DNA from: Gamarada debralockiae
Taxonomy: Eukaryota; Ascomycota; Leotiomycetes; Helotiales; Hyphodiscaceae
Assembly: GCA_002803225.1 (NCBI GenBank)
Contig: NXFV01000980.1
Coordinates: forward strand, 1-25,229
DNA: 25,229 nucleotides
Direction of reading: 5' to 3'
Shown here: positions 1 to 10,500 of the stretch, in pieces
Layout: every line of letters starts with the position of its first letter
Numbering within the stretch: position 1 is the stretch's first letter
Made by a program: the position numbers and the translations under genes
The notes under the pieces: generated by a model
What the model was told of the DNA's origin: nothing
What the model saw: only the letters and a program-made list of their open reading frames with translations
The model's database searches: none

Positions 1-175
1 CACAAGTCAGCCACAAGCGACTGCCGATTTTGAGCCGAAGCCGTTTTGAGCCACAGCACTGACAGCCACTTTTTGGCTGACCAGCCCATTTTTCGGCTGG
101 CAGCCAACTTTGATGAAGCCTTTCGGCTGACTACCACTTCAAGCTGACAGACTGCCGCCAGCCTTCTCAGCACTC
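1..175. repeat. Cluster of short AGCC/GGCT inverted motifs
   Basis: The first 175 bases contain many AGCC and GGCT tetramers in alternating orientation, so that several small stem-loops can form one after another. One is CAGCC-acttttt-GGCTG near 73-89, followed by a similar CAGCC/GGCTG pair. No protein frame is evident. The block lies downstream of the piggyBac relic in that element's orientation, so it could be part of its non-coding end, but I found no terminal inverted repeat or TTAA pair that proves this. Confidence 0.4.
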
Positions 176-520
176 CCCCTTCAAGCAGTCATTGTTTGAT
201 TCTGATCAAGATTTTAAATTGCTATAATTTTCTAGATGTTAGTGATTTGACTGCCGCTTTCGGCAGGCACCTGTCCGTTGTTTTACACTGCCTCCAGAAT
301 TTGCTCACGTGACCGGAACAGGGGGTTCGGAGTGTAGAAAAGCTCCGCTTTTTCGAAGGACGTGTGCGTGGCACACTAGGCCTTCAACTTTCCTTCTATC
401 CCTTGGTCCGGCAGCGGATGCCTCAACGCTAAACCAATTTGGGGAGTGGGGTTATGCGCAACGTCAGCCGCCGTAGCATTCTCATGATGAAAAAGACCCT
501 ATTTTATGCCTTGAAATCAA
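176..520. other. Intergenic, no gene seen
   Basis: This stretch separates the AGCC/GGCT cluster from the piggyBac relic. I see no coding potential, RNA gene or clear repeat in it. It may include the 3' non-coding end of the transposon. Confidence 0.4.
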
Positions 521-1673
521 CTAATGTACATCTTGTCGATGATATCGAGACCAACAATCAGTATTTTGACATAAGGCAACACCACAAAAGCTGCATCCAA
601 ACCAAGACCGACTAGCCCGTAGAGCTACTGGCTGACCAATCACCCTCTGACACTGTATTTGATATGTACACCATACACATGGATTTAATTTTGTTCTCTT
701 GCGTTGGTACGGCATGTGCCAGTCCCCCCAAAGCCTCTCTTCCTTAATAACTCAAGAAATCGTGTAGAGGTAAAGAGGTTATCCATCCACAAGTAATAGC
801 CACGTTTTGGTAATCGTTCGACCAATGAAAGTGTAACGGCCTGGGTCTTATTGCCTCCTTTTCCCTCCTTTATTGTCCCTCCAAGCTCACGTGGTGTCTT
901 TACTCCAACTGGCCCATTCTCATCCCCTGGTATATGGAAGTTCCAAACCAATAGGAATGCTCGTTGTACTATTGCCTAGACTTTAAATCCAGTTGGAGTT
1001 AGCTTATTTGGAACCGTTGTGGCATACATAGCTTGACCCTTAAACCGCACCATTACTTCGTCTACAGCTATGTCTCGACCTGGAACCCAAAGCTTAAGAT
1101 TCACCTTCTGAAAATGGGTACTTAATATCTCTACCTAAATATCTAATTAGTAGCTGAGTCTTATATGTTAAGCAATCTAATACTTACCTTCTCGTATGGT
1201 CTAACTGCACGTGGTCCATAGCACCGAAACCTCATGTGTAGCTCTTAGAACCTATCCCTTGCCATGTGCTTGGTTATATGGTGAGAGGGAGTACAAGTCC
1301 TTGTATCCCAGTAGTCGGAGATCTCATTTTGAACGTTAAGAGTCATATAAATCCGGATAGCTAGGTAGATATAAATCTCGCTAGAACATGTTGGATACCA
1401 CGTCTTTGCACGTGAGTGAGGCTTGCCTGGATCTCGTGGTTCTCGTAGAGCTTCATTCGTCTATTGAACAATCGTATTAATAATTTCAGGGGTATAATAC
1501 AAAGTAAATAAAGAGATTGGGTCGTCAGCAGAGGCACTATCAGGAAGTCGAATTTCATAGTGAAATTCATCTAATTATATCGGAATAAAATGGGTGCCTT
1601 TCTTTTTAATTGGAGGTGCCTTAGGCCGCTTTGTTCCGCTATCCGTAGGGTCATTTTCAAAGTCTTCGCGCAT
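521..1673 (-). pseudogene. Degenerate piggyBac-family transposase (DDE_Tnp_1_7)
   Basis: Read on the minus strand from an ATG at 1671-1673, this is a recognisable piggyBac transposase broken by four in-frame stops (1575-1577, 1461-1463, 1245-1247, 976-978). The N-terminal part includes a REPRDPGKPHSR segment and an EISDYWDT segment. The catalytic core follows, with a first Asp in VDEVMVRFKG and a second in WMDNLFTS. A plausible intron lies at 1108-1187 (GTAAGT donor, CAG acceptor) and joins PYEK to KVNLKLW. After CRTNA, near 700-710, the frame shifts straight into a Cys-rich tail (CVWC, GCSFCGVALC, CWSRYH) that matches the C-terminal zinc-binding end of piggyBac proteins. The region between, which normally carries the third catalytic Asp, is missing. 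The stops fit CAA/CAG or TGG mutated by C-to-T or G-to-A. The product cannot be active. The element boundaries are not resolved. Confidence 0.85.
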
Positions 1674-2506
1674 CGTAATAGACGTGTTTTGGGTGAGATA
1701 TCATTGATTTAAGATGGTTGATTTTCGTGTTCCTTCGGAAAAACTGGGTTTTCCGCTCCAGACCCACACGTTCCTGATAGCAGCGGAAAGGATAATTGAC
1801 AGAAACTAATTTTTGTTCAAGCACTACAATAAAAAGTTTGTGGAATCATTTTAATAAATTTCAAAATATGTAGCTAGAAATTTGAGTGGCCGGAGGATCA
1901 AGACCTCTTCTACGACGAACCCGGCCAAAAGTCATGCAAACTACAGGATATTCGAAGAAATTGCGGTGCATTCAAAGCCTGTAATTACCAAGCGAGGCCT
2001 GTAAACTGTGCTAGGATCTCCAGCGATTTAGGGAGATCTCCATCAAGCGATTGGATGCGCCTGCGCTCAGACTGTGACGAAGGCCCAATCATCTTCGGTG
2101 ACTCTACAGGCAGCGTAGCTTGTAATTACAGCGTGTTACAGAGCATATTGCAACACTACAGGTCTTACTACCCTGTAGTTGCAAGACTTTTGACCGTGTT
2201 CTCTGTATACGAATTCTTTATTATCAAGCGTCTCGCGAGGCTCTGGCATTTCAACCTCATTTCTTTCTCTGAGCAACATCCGTGGTATTCTTCAGACTAC
2301 AGAATCTTCTATTTTCAGCTTGAGCGATTCCAAGATTTATCTGAGACTTAAGGAATATACGCTAAACTGGCATTATCACTCTGCTTTACATTATAATGCC
2401 CTTCCGCGCCCGAAAGCACTTATCGATATTTGTCAGCCTAACCTCACTTCTTGATCTAAAGCTTACAAATTTGCGACAAATAAACTCGACATAATAGTAC
2501 AACAAG
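1674..2506. other. Intergenic between piggyBac relic and NLR gene
   Basis: No convincing gene is present. A 98-codon open frame at 2055-2351 resembles nothing I know and has no supporting context. A near-perfect hairpin lies at 2148-2185 (TTGCAACACTACAG pairing with CTGTAGTTGCAA). The last 150 bases before 2507 are the likely promoter and 5' leader of the NLR gene. The start codon sits in a good fungal context (ACAAGATGG). Confidence 0.5.
2148..2185. repeat. Inverted repeat / hairpin
   Basis: TTGCAACACTACAG and CTGTAGTTGCAA are complementary except for a two-base bulge and enclose a loop of about 12 bases. The function is unknown. It may be a remnant of a transposon terminal repeat. Confidence 0.5.
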
Positions 2507-5500
2507 ATGGCAGATCCACTTAGTATAACTGCCAGCATTATTGCCGTTATCCAATTGTCTTCGGCCGTTATCGGGTACGTCAACGGAGTTAGTAGCGCAA
2601 CAAAGGAGCGGAAGCGTCTTCGCGATGAGGTGCGAGCATGTGAGTTCATTCTCCAACAACTAAAAGATGAGGTCGACGATGTAGACGAAGGAAAGAAATG
2701 GTCGGAGACAGTCAAGGCTCTTGAAGGCCCTGATGCACCTCTAGGTCGGTTGTGGGTTGCCTTGAGCGCTGTCAAAACAAAGCTTGAACCTAAGAAGGGG
2801 CTTGAGAAGGCATTGGCGAGCTTGAAATGGCCATTTGATGAGAAAGAGGTGGAAAAGATTATTACTACTATCGAACGTGAAAAGACTTTATTCAAGTTGG
2901 CTTTGACCAACGATTACCGGTATGTACAATCTCGAACTCCGTTGTCACTCTCTGCTACAACAAATCACCTCCAGCCCACGGACATTTTAAAGTACTCCAA
3001 TTTTAGTTATAGTTAGCACTTTATTTACCCGAATTATAGACAGCTAACGGAAAATAGGAAATTGATCCAAGAGATCAAGAAGAGCTCAAATGAAAATGGG
3101 AGGCAACTAATGGAACTGATTCAGGGAATCAAGAAGAGTTTAAACGAAAATGAAAGGCAGTTTGCCGGACTAAAGAACAGCCTAGCGAGTATTCAAGGAT
3201 CACAGACTGTCCTAGAAGACGGCGTTAATCGATTGAACCGAAGCGAAAATAATCAACAGCGACGAACTATTCTCGACTGGCTTACTCCGATCGACTATGC
3301 TCCTCAGCAGAGCGATTTTATTAATCGGCGACAAGCAGGAACTGGTCAATGGCTTCTTGACTCAGCAGAGTTCAAGGCGTGGCTGCAAACGGCAGAGCAG
3401 ACTTTGTTCTGTCCAGGCATTCCCGGAGCGGGGAAGACAATTCTCACGTCAATTGTAGTAGAAGAGCTTAATACAAGATTTCAAAATAATGGTAGCGTTA
3501 GTATCGCATACCTATATTGCAACTTCCGATGGCAAGATGAGCAAAAGATTGAGGGTCTACTTGCTAGTTTGTTAAAGCAGTTTGTTCAGCAGCAGCCTTC
3601 TGTGCCGGAGAGTGTGAAAAGTCTCTACGACCGGCACAAAGACAAACGAACACGACCCTCAGTTGACGAGACGTCAATGGCATTGCATTCTGTTATAACT
3701 CTCTACTCAAGGGCTTTTATTATCGTTGATGCCCTAGATGAATGTGAAGCATCCGACTGCTGCCGGAGGCTACTGTCGGAGCTTTTCAACCTTCGGAAAA
3801 GGCAGGGAACGAACATCTTGGCAACTTCCAGATTCATTCCAGAGGTTGTTGATCGATTCAATGGTAGTGTAACATTGGAGATTCGAGCAAGTAGTGAAGA
3901 CGTGGAGAGATACTTGGAAGGGCACATTGAGCAACTACCACCTTTCGTTCAGCAGAACGAGCGGTTACAAGAAGAGATTAAGACGGGTATCTCAGAAGCC
4001 GTTGATGGCATGTATGTTTCCATTAGATCTAAGATACGTACGTACTAACTGTCGCAGGTTTCTTTTGGCGCAGATCTATCTTGGTTCACTTGACGACAAG
4101 CGGACACCAAAAGCTATTCGAAGCGCATTAAAAGATTTCCGGCGGCAAAGTCCAGGACCGGGCGAAGATAAAAAGGACCGAGTGTTAGCCTTCGCATACG
4201 AGCAGGCCATGGAGAGAATCAATGGACAAAAGCCAGGCTTGAAGGAACTTGCTAAGCAGGTCCTATCATGGATCACCTGCGCAAAGAGACCACTCACTAC
4301 ATCTGAACTTCAACACGCGCTTGCAGTGGAAGATGACGCATTAGAACTTGACAAAGACAACATCCTACAAATCGAAGACATTCTCTCTGTATGCGCTGGA
4401 TTAGTTACAGTCGATAAAGAAAGCAACATTATCCGCTTAGTCCACTACACAACACAAGAGTATTTGGAACGAACACAGAATCGTTGGTTCCCAGACGCAG
4501 AGACGGACATGACAAAGACATGTGTAACCTATCTATTATTCGATACATTTGGCACTGGGTGCTGTTCAACAGATAAGGAGTTTGAGGTACGATTACAGGA
4601 GAATGCACTATATGACTATACGGCCCGAAATTGGGGGCGCCATGCTCGGGCAGCTTCCACAGAGGTAAAACGGTTGATTGTGGATTTCCTCCAGAGTAAA
4701 GCTAAGGCCTCTAGCGCTAGCCAGGCTTTGATGGCTTTCAGAAACTACCGCGGCTATAGTCAAAGAGTGCCAAGGCAAATGACAGGAGTACACCTTGCGG
4801 CATACTTTGGTCTAACAGAGGTAATAATAAATCTGCTCAAAAGTAGACATAATCCAGACCTAAAAGATAGTGGCGGTCAGACGCCATTATCGTGGGCGGC
4901 TAGGAACGGACACAATGCTGTTGTCAAGCTGCTGCTTGAGAAAGGCGCAAAGGTTGAGTCAAAGGATAATAATGGTCGGACGCCGCTATTATACGCAGCT
5001 AATAGCGGGCAGGAGGCCGTCGTCCAGTTGCTGCTTGAGAAAGGCGCCGAGCTTGAGTCGAAGGACACTGGGGGTCAGACGCCCCTGTCGTGGGCTGCAT
5101 GGTTCGGGCAGGAGGCTATTGTCCAGTTACTGCTTGAGAAAGGCGCGAAGCTCGAGTCGAAGGATACATATGGTCGGACGCCGCTATCATATGCAGCACG
5201 GAACGGCCACGCGGCTGTTATCCAGCTACTACTCAAGAAAGGCGCCGAGCTCGAGTCAAAGGACAAGTATAGTCGGACGCCGCTGTCGTGGGCTACTAGG
5301 AGTGGGCACACGGTCGTCGTGCAGCTGCTGCTAGATAAAGGAGCTGAGCTAGCGTCGAAGGATAGTAGGGGTCAGACACCGCTATTGTACGCGGCCCAGA
5401 AGGGGCAGGAGGCCATGTCGCAGCTGTTGCTTGAGAGAGGCGCCCAGCTCGACTCGAAGGATGACAGGTGTGGTAGGACGCCACTGTCATACGCGGCCGC

Positions 5501-6347
5501 AAAGGGGCAGGAGGCCATGGTGCAGCTGTTACTTAAGAGAGGGGCCGAGTTTGACTTGAAGGATAGGTGTGGTCGGACGCCACTGTCGTATGCGGCCGAA
5601 AAAGGGCAGGAGGCCATAGTGCAGCTGTTACTTAAGAGAGGCGCTAAGCTAGAGTTGAAGGATGAATTAGGTCGGACGCCGCTGTCGTACACGGCTAAGA
5701 AGAGGCAGGAGGCTATGGTGCAGCTTCTGCTCGAGAAAGGCGCCGAGCTTGAGTCAAAGGACGCTAGGGGTCAGACGCCGCTGTTGTATGCAGCCCGGTT
5801 TGGGCAGGAGGCCGTAGTCCAGTTGCTGGTCAAGAAAGGCGCCAAGCTTGACTCGAAGGACGATAACTTTGGTCGGACACCGCTATCGTGGGCTGCTGGG
5901 AGCGGGCACGTAGCCGTCGTGCAGCTGCTGCTCAAGAAAGGCGCCGAGCTTGACTCGGAGGATGATAGCCTCGGTCGGACTCCGCTGTCGTACGCGGCCG
6001 AGAAGGGGCAAGGGGCTGTTGTCCAGTTGCTGCTTGAGAAAGGCGCCGAGCTTGAGTCAAAGGACACTAGGGGTCAGACGCCGTTGTTGTACACAGCCCG
6101 GTTCGGACAGGAGGTCGTTGTTCAGCTGCTGCTCAAAAAAGGGGCCGAGCTCAAGTTGAAGGATAATAATAGTCAGACGCCGCTATTATGGGCTGCCGCA
6201 TATGGACACGAGGCCGTCGTCAAGTTGCTACTTGAGAAGGGTGCTGATGTATGGTCAAAGGATAATCTCGGTCAGACAGCATTGTGGTGGGCAATGAAGA
6301 ATGGCCGTGATTGTGTGATAAAACTACTACTTGCTCCAACTCCATAG
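2507..6347 (+). CDS. NLR-like STAND protein: Helo-like N-terminus, NACHT, ankyrin repeats
   Basis: The model is join(2507..2919,3058..4011,4058..6347), 1218 aa. Introns of 138 bp (GTATGT..TAG, CTAAC branch) and 46 bp (GTATGT..CAG, TACTAAC) restore one frame. Residues 1-140, starting [18 protein letters not shown], resemble the Helo-like N-terminal domain of fungal STAND proteins, which is thought to act on membranes in cell death. A short heptad-like stretch ([12 protein letters not shown], repeated as [12 protein letters not shown]) follows. The NACHT ATPase has Walker A GIPGAGKT (258-265), Walker [10 protein letters not shown] (358-366) and a sensor-like NILATSR (390-396). A winged-helix-like region (about 510-560) follows. 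One degenerate and 15 regular ankyrin repeats run from about residue 695 to the end. In this family the repeats sense a ligand, the NACHT domain oligomerises and the N-terminus executes. This is family knowledge and has not been shown for this gene. The frame is intact and the three key NACHT motifs are present. Confidence 0.9.
4780..6344 (+). repeat. Tandem 99/102-bp ankyrin-coding repeat array
   Basis: The G-x-T-P-L starts of 15 units lie at 4875, 4974, 5073, 5172, 5271, 5370, 5472, 5571, 5670, 5769, 5871, 5973, 6072, 6171 and 6270: eleven steps of 99 bp and three of 102 bp. A degenerate lead unit begins near 4780. Units alternate between [18 protein letters not shown] and GxTPLSWAA types. 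Neighbouring units share long identical DNA stretches, for example around 5490-5530 and 5590-5630, including synonymous positions. This indicates recent expansion or gene conversion rather than old divergence. The last unit ([12 protein letters not shown]) is the most divergent, as is usual for a capping repeat. Confidence 0.9.
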
Positions 6348-6470
6348 ACTCAGTAACATTCATTCTATATTTATCTATTTCCCTTTGATGTATTTAAGTC
6401 TTTATATATATAATAACTTTGATGGAGAGTCGCTTGGGGAGGTGATGATTATATACCGTACCAGGGATTT
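6348..6470. terminator. NLR 3' flank, AT-rich
   Basis: A short AT-rich stretch follows the NLR stop codon, with runs such as TATATATAATAA near 6404-6415. It probably contains the 3' UTR and polyadenylation region. No strict AATAAA is present. Confidence 0.3.
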
Positions 6471-7113
6471 AACAAGTCTAAATGTGCGAAGCTGGCCGAC
6501 ACAACTGAGAAGCTTCGCTCGGAGATCCAAGAGCTGCAAAAAGTGAAAAAGCCAGAGCGATGCTCAGCGTGATCAAGTGGCGACTGCAAACGAAAGACTC
6601 AGAAACCAAAATAGAACTCTGCAAAAAGCTAAAGATAAGCTGAGCTTTACAAAAAAAAAAAAAAAAAATTTGGGGCCTGAGATGATTGATATGCTCCATG
6701 GAGAGATTGACAAATGTTGAAGTCGAACGGGAGGCCCGGTGCTAAGACTACTCGAGATCTGCGAGCTCAGCTTCCGCAACTTCGAGAAGCGAATGCCACT
6801 CTCACTGTTGAAGTATCGTAGGAAGAGAACATGAAGCTGCAATGTCGACCACTCTTCAGGCCGTCTCGAATCTGATCCAAGGGGTTTTGATAATTGGCAC
6901 CAGAGCAACCATGCTGTCAGTGCAAATCACTCTTCAAGGAGTTCCAAGCATGATCCAAACGTCTTAGGCTTTGGCAACAGAACTACTCCTACGCCGGTGC
7001 AGAATTCATCAGGCCGAGTCAAGCGAGAGAGAATCAAGGAGAGCGAGGACGGTTCAGTCATCCAGTCTCGCTCCAAGCGTGCCAAGAAGGATGCAGTCAT
7101 CCAAATCGATTGA
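6471..7113 (+). pseudogene. Decayed coiled-coil protein tail, related to the C-terminus of the next gene
   Basis: A chain of frames on the plus strand, broken by frameshifts and stops, reads as coiled coil: AKLADTTEKLRSEIQELQKV near 6485-6548, then ATANERLRNQNRTLQKAKDK near 6580-6640, then LRAQLPQLREANATLTVEVS ending in TAG near 6822. The last part, from about 6845, is open to TGA at 7111-7113. It ends with RERIKESEDG, then SRSKRAKK, then VIQID, which parallels RIKEELDENED, MKRARQ and VIEID at the end of the GHKL protein. An A18 run (6651-6668) lies inside. No ATPase domain is found upstream; the NLR gene occupies that place. I interpret this as the remnant 3' end of a paralogue. An unannotated multi-exon gene is possible but less likely, given at least three frame breaks without splice sites. 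Confidence 0.6.
6651..6668 (+). repeat. A18 homopolymer
   Basis: Eighteen consecutive A residues lie within the decayed coiled-coil tail, in frame with a lysine-rich reading. This could be slippage expansion of AAA/AAG lysine codons or a small poly(A) insertion. Confidence 0.9.
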
Positions 7114-7539
7114 AGCGTGGACAGTAGCAGTGGATGGGCAGCAACGTGTAGGATAGGAGGAACATAAAACTTAGACATCACTAGAAACAATACATGGATT
7201 TTCCAGACCTCGAGATGACGCCACCTTCCAACTGTTGTCGTATTTGCCCCCTCACGTGATGACGTGATGTGAGCGCGTCGGCCAATCACCTACGCGTTTT
7301 GAACCAACAGCTTCCAGGAATAGCCACAGGCAGCCTTGGAAGCAAACACAGTCTGAAACAAAAGCAAAGAACGGCTTGTTCGACTGCTGCCTGGTCCTGC
7401 TCTCTTGTCGTAATTGCTTCCAAGATCTTCTTCCTCCCTTCATCTCGCACAGCCGCGGGTCGGTCACCTTCGAGGCCGATCGTTTGTCTAGCCATCCTTT
7501 TCGATTCCCCAACGACGGCAAATAAATCTCGTCTTGATC
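7114..7539. promoter_or_regulatory. Probable promoter region of the GHKL ATPase gene
   Basis: About 425 bases separate the decayed tail from the GHKL start codon. At 7253-7268 two overlapping octamers occur, TCACGTGA (a palindrome with an E-box core) and TGACGTGA (one mismatch from a CRE). This pair resembles a bZIP or bHLH binding site. The stretch from 7381 to 7450 is rich in CT, as is common in fungal leaders. There is no clear TATA box. Confidence 0.35.
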
Positions 7540-10500
7540 ATGAATCCATTCGCTTTAACACCTGCGGACAGATCTTTCCATCATTATGAGTCTGATGAAG
7601 ATGACGGATATTACCCTAGCGTCTTACGCGATGGAAAACAATCCCTCGGCCTAGGGAAAAATTACGTCCCAGACTGGAGACCTCCACACGCGATTCGAGA
7701 GTATCACCAGAACTGGTTCGTAGCCGTCACTATTCTTGCTCGTTCTTATGCGCACGCCTCCCTCAAACTGCCCAGGTCTAACACTTCTATTCACATAGGA
7801 AGGATGGCATCAAAGAAGCCAATCGATTGAACAATCGAGAGTTCAAAATTCTGAACAAGGGATTCGATTCAAAGAATGTGTATACAATCGAAGCGCGACA
7901 TCCCGATACGGACAAATTGTTGGGGTTTATCTCGTGGAACAACGGCACGGTCCAATACTCAAACTTCGGAGCCAAACTCAATCGGAGCTGTTTGAATATG
8001 GGGGTCAGCACCAAACGACACAACCATGATCTCGCAGGCACGCACGGCGAAGGGTTCAAGGTTGCCTCACTAGTGATGCTCCGCGAGGGCTACCACGTTC
8101 GATACGAGGCTTCCAAATTCTACTGGAACTTCCAATTTGGCGGCAGAGATAATGATGTTCTCTACTGCAAGCTCAGTGAGATGACGGAAGGAAAGCTTAA
8201 AGGCTTGATGGAAAGCTACGAAGCAAAAGTCAAACATGGAACTCCTAGGGAACTCAAGGGTAATATCTGGGAGGATGTCACTGTGAAGATTGGGGTAATC
8301 CAGGGCAAAGGAAGGAAGCTTGACCAAGAAGACTTTCTCAAATGGATCAAGGTTTCCTTGGACCTGGACCCCCCCTCCAAGGTCATTACCACAGTTCATG
8401 GCTGTCTCATTCTCGACGAACAGTTTAAAGGCAGAATTTATCTCAAGGGCCTTTATCTCGAAGGCGAACCTGTTGTCCCCTTCAAGTTTTGCTACAATTT
8501 CTACAGGGGTGAGGTTAATAGAGATCGACATAGGCTGAGCAACCCAAAGGAAGAGGCAAGCACATTGGCCAAAATCTGGGCGGAAGCCGTCAGGCTTGAC
8601 GAAGAATCCGTGCTTCCACAATTGGTTGAGTTGCTGCAAGCAGATAAACAGTGGGCAGATGTCAACCTCGCACAAGATCATATCTCCGAGGAGACAGCAA
8701 GAAAGGTTTGGAAAAGTCTCCAAGACGAGAATGTCGAGGGAAAAAGATTTTACTACTATGACCAGAACGGCAATAAGGTGCGCATTTCTCTACCCCTAGT
8801 TTTTGTCAACAGTTTCTCTTTGCGATTCTCATTATTCAGGTACATACATTCACCACAGATCAATGATACTAATGAACTGTCAGGATATCGAGCTCATCGT
8901 AAAAAGTCTGCAAAAAGAGCCAACTCCATTGAAGAAAGCTACTTGGCTGTCGTTAAGAAAGTTTCAGCTCATACGCACGCCCGAAGAACAGAGACAACAC
9001 CTTCTTCAAAATTCTCCAGTGACCACTCTTCCAAAGACGCCGTATTCTGAAGACGTGGAAAGAGCATTAAGGTCTGTTTTGGCTCTAGATTCAAGAACAC
9101 AGGAACTGCGATTAGAGTTCAGAAGCAGCACCAAATCCGAGCTCGATCTTCTTCTTCAAGGATCCGACCTTCTAGTTAACGACAAGTGGCTAGACTTCAA
9201 CTCCAGTCACGAAGAATCTTCCTGCTCGACCTTCCTCGAGGCGAAATCAGCAAACATCAACATCGACCGATTTTCATGCAGTCATATTGTGAAGAACCTT
9301 CACGATTTGATCCTCGTGGAACTTTCGAAAGGCCCTAATGCAGAGCAAAACAAAAGTCCCCATTCAGAAGACTATCTGCGTCAGATGGTCAGCGAAAGAA
9401 TTGATCAGATGCCGTGCATGGTTCACGTTGTCCAGGGAGACGTCGGGGGCGTTCTGATAGTACAGTGGGTTCATGTTGAGAGCGAAAAGCTTTCCAAAAT
9501 TCATTGTTTAGACTTGATGGGCCGAATCACGATGCACCGGGAGAGTACTTGCGCAGAGAAGAAATTGGAGTTACTGACTTCCAGTACGTATATATCTGTC
9601 CTGTCCTTCCACCCCTTTCAATAATAATCTCCCTCCCAACTAGAACCGTAACTAACGATTTTATAGACCCATCAGAACCAGAGTCAGCCTTGCTAGAAGA
9701 TCAAGAGGATGGCGATTCGACTGGGAATGTCCACAGACTCAGCGAATGTGGCTGCCCAGAGCAGCTTGTGTCGCTGAAGGAGTCAAAAGCCGTGTTTAGT
9801 GGCCTCAGCCATGAGGAAGAATACTTTCCTATGGTCGCTCGAACCGATTCTAAGGCTTTCTTTGCACTGCCTCCAAAGGCATTACGTCCAAACGCACCAG
9901 TAGTCAACCTCCCTGACAGGTCATCTCGAACCAGAACGCCGATGTCATCCGTCCCGACAATGATACCCGATGGAAATACCGGTCGGCGCGCCCCGCTGGA
10001 GAACGGAGCTTTCGACGACTTATACGATATGTCCGATGAGGAGAATGACTTGGACTATGGAATACCGCAAGGATGCTCACGGCGAAGCTCATGGAGTGTA
10101 CTTGGAAGCAACAGTGCGGCGGGGAGTAGATCTGAAGACACAAGATTCGAGTCTCCAAGTACTACTCCCAAATCACATGAAGATGGAGGCATCGTAAGAA
10201 CAATCTACTCTTCGAGCATGTCATTACATTGACTAACCCGGAGCAAAGGGCAATGACAAGATTGAATACCAGCACACACGATTATGCGCCAACGACCTAT
10301 ATATCCAGAAGCTGACTGCCGAAATCGAAAAGCAAAAACAGTCAGTCCGCGAAAAAGACCAGCGCCTGGAAGAACTCGAGACGGAGGTAGCAACATTGCG
10401 CAGCCAGCTTTACGTCGAAAGGCCAAAGTCGAGACAGCTGGAAGAGAAAGTTGACACTCAACGTGAGCTGCTTGCTGCGAAAGAGAAAGAGCTAAGCAAG

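Noticed and set aside
2055..2351. 98-codon open frame on the plus strand
   Set aside because: No family resemblance and no promoter or splice context; it overlaps the hairpin region and looks like chance.
4870..6160. Long open frames on the other phases and strand of the ankyrin array
   Set aside because: They are shadows of the repeated coding units; their periodic Ser/Arg-rich reading comes from the 99-bp period.
4845..6344. Possible CRISPR-like or satellite reading of the 99-bp repeats
   Set aside because: There are no unique spacers, and the repeats translate as regular ankyrin units inside an intact gene.
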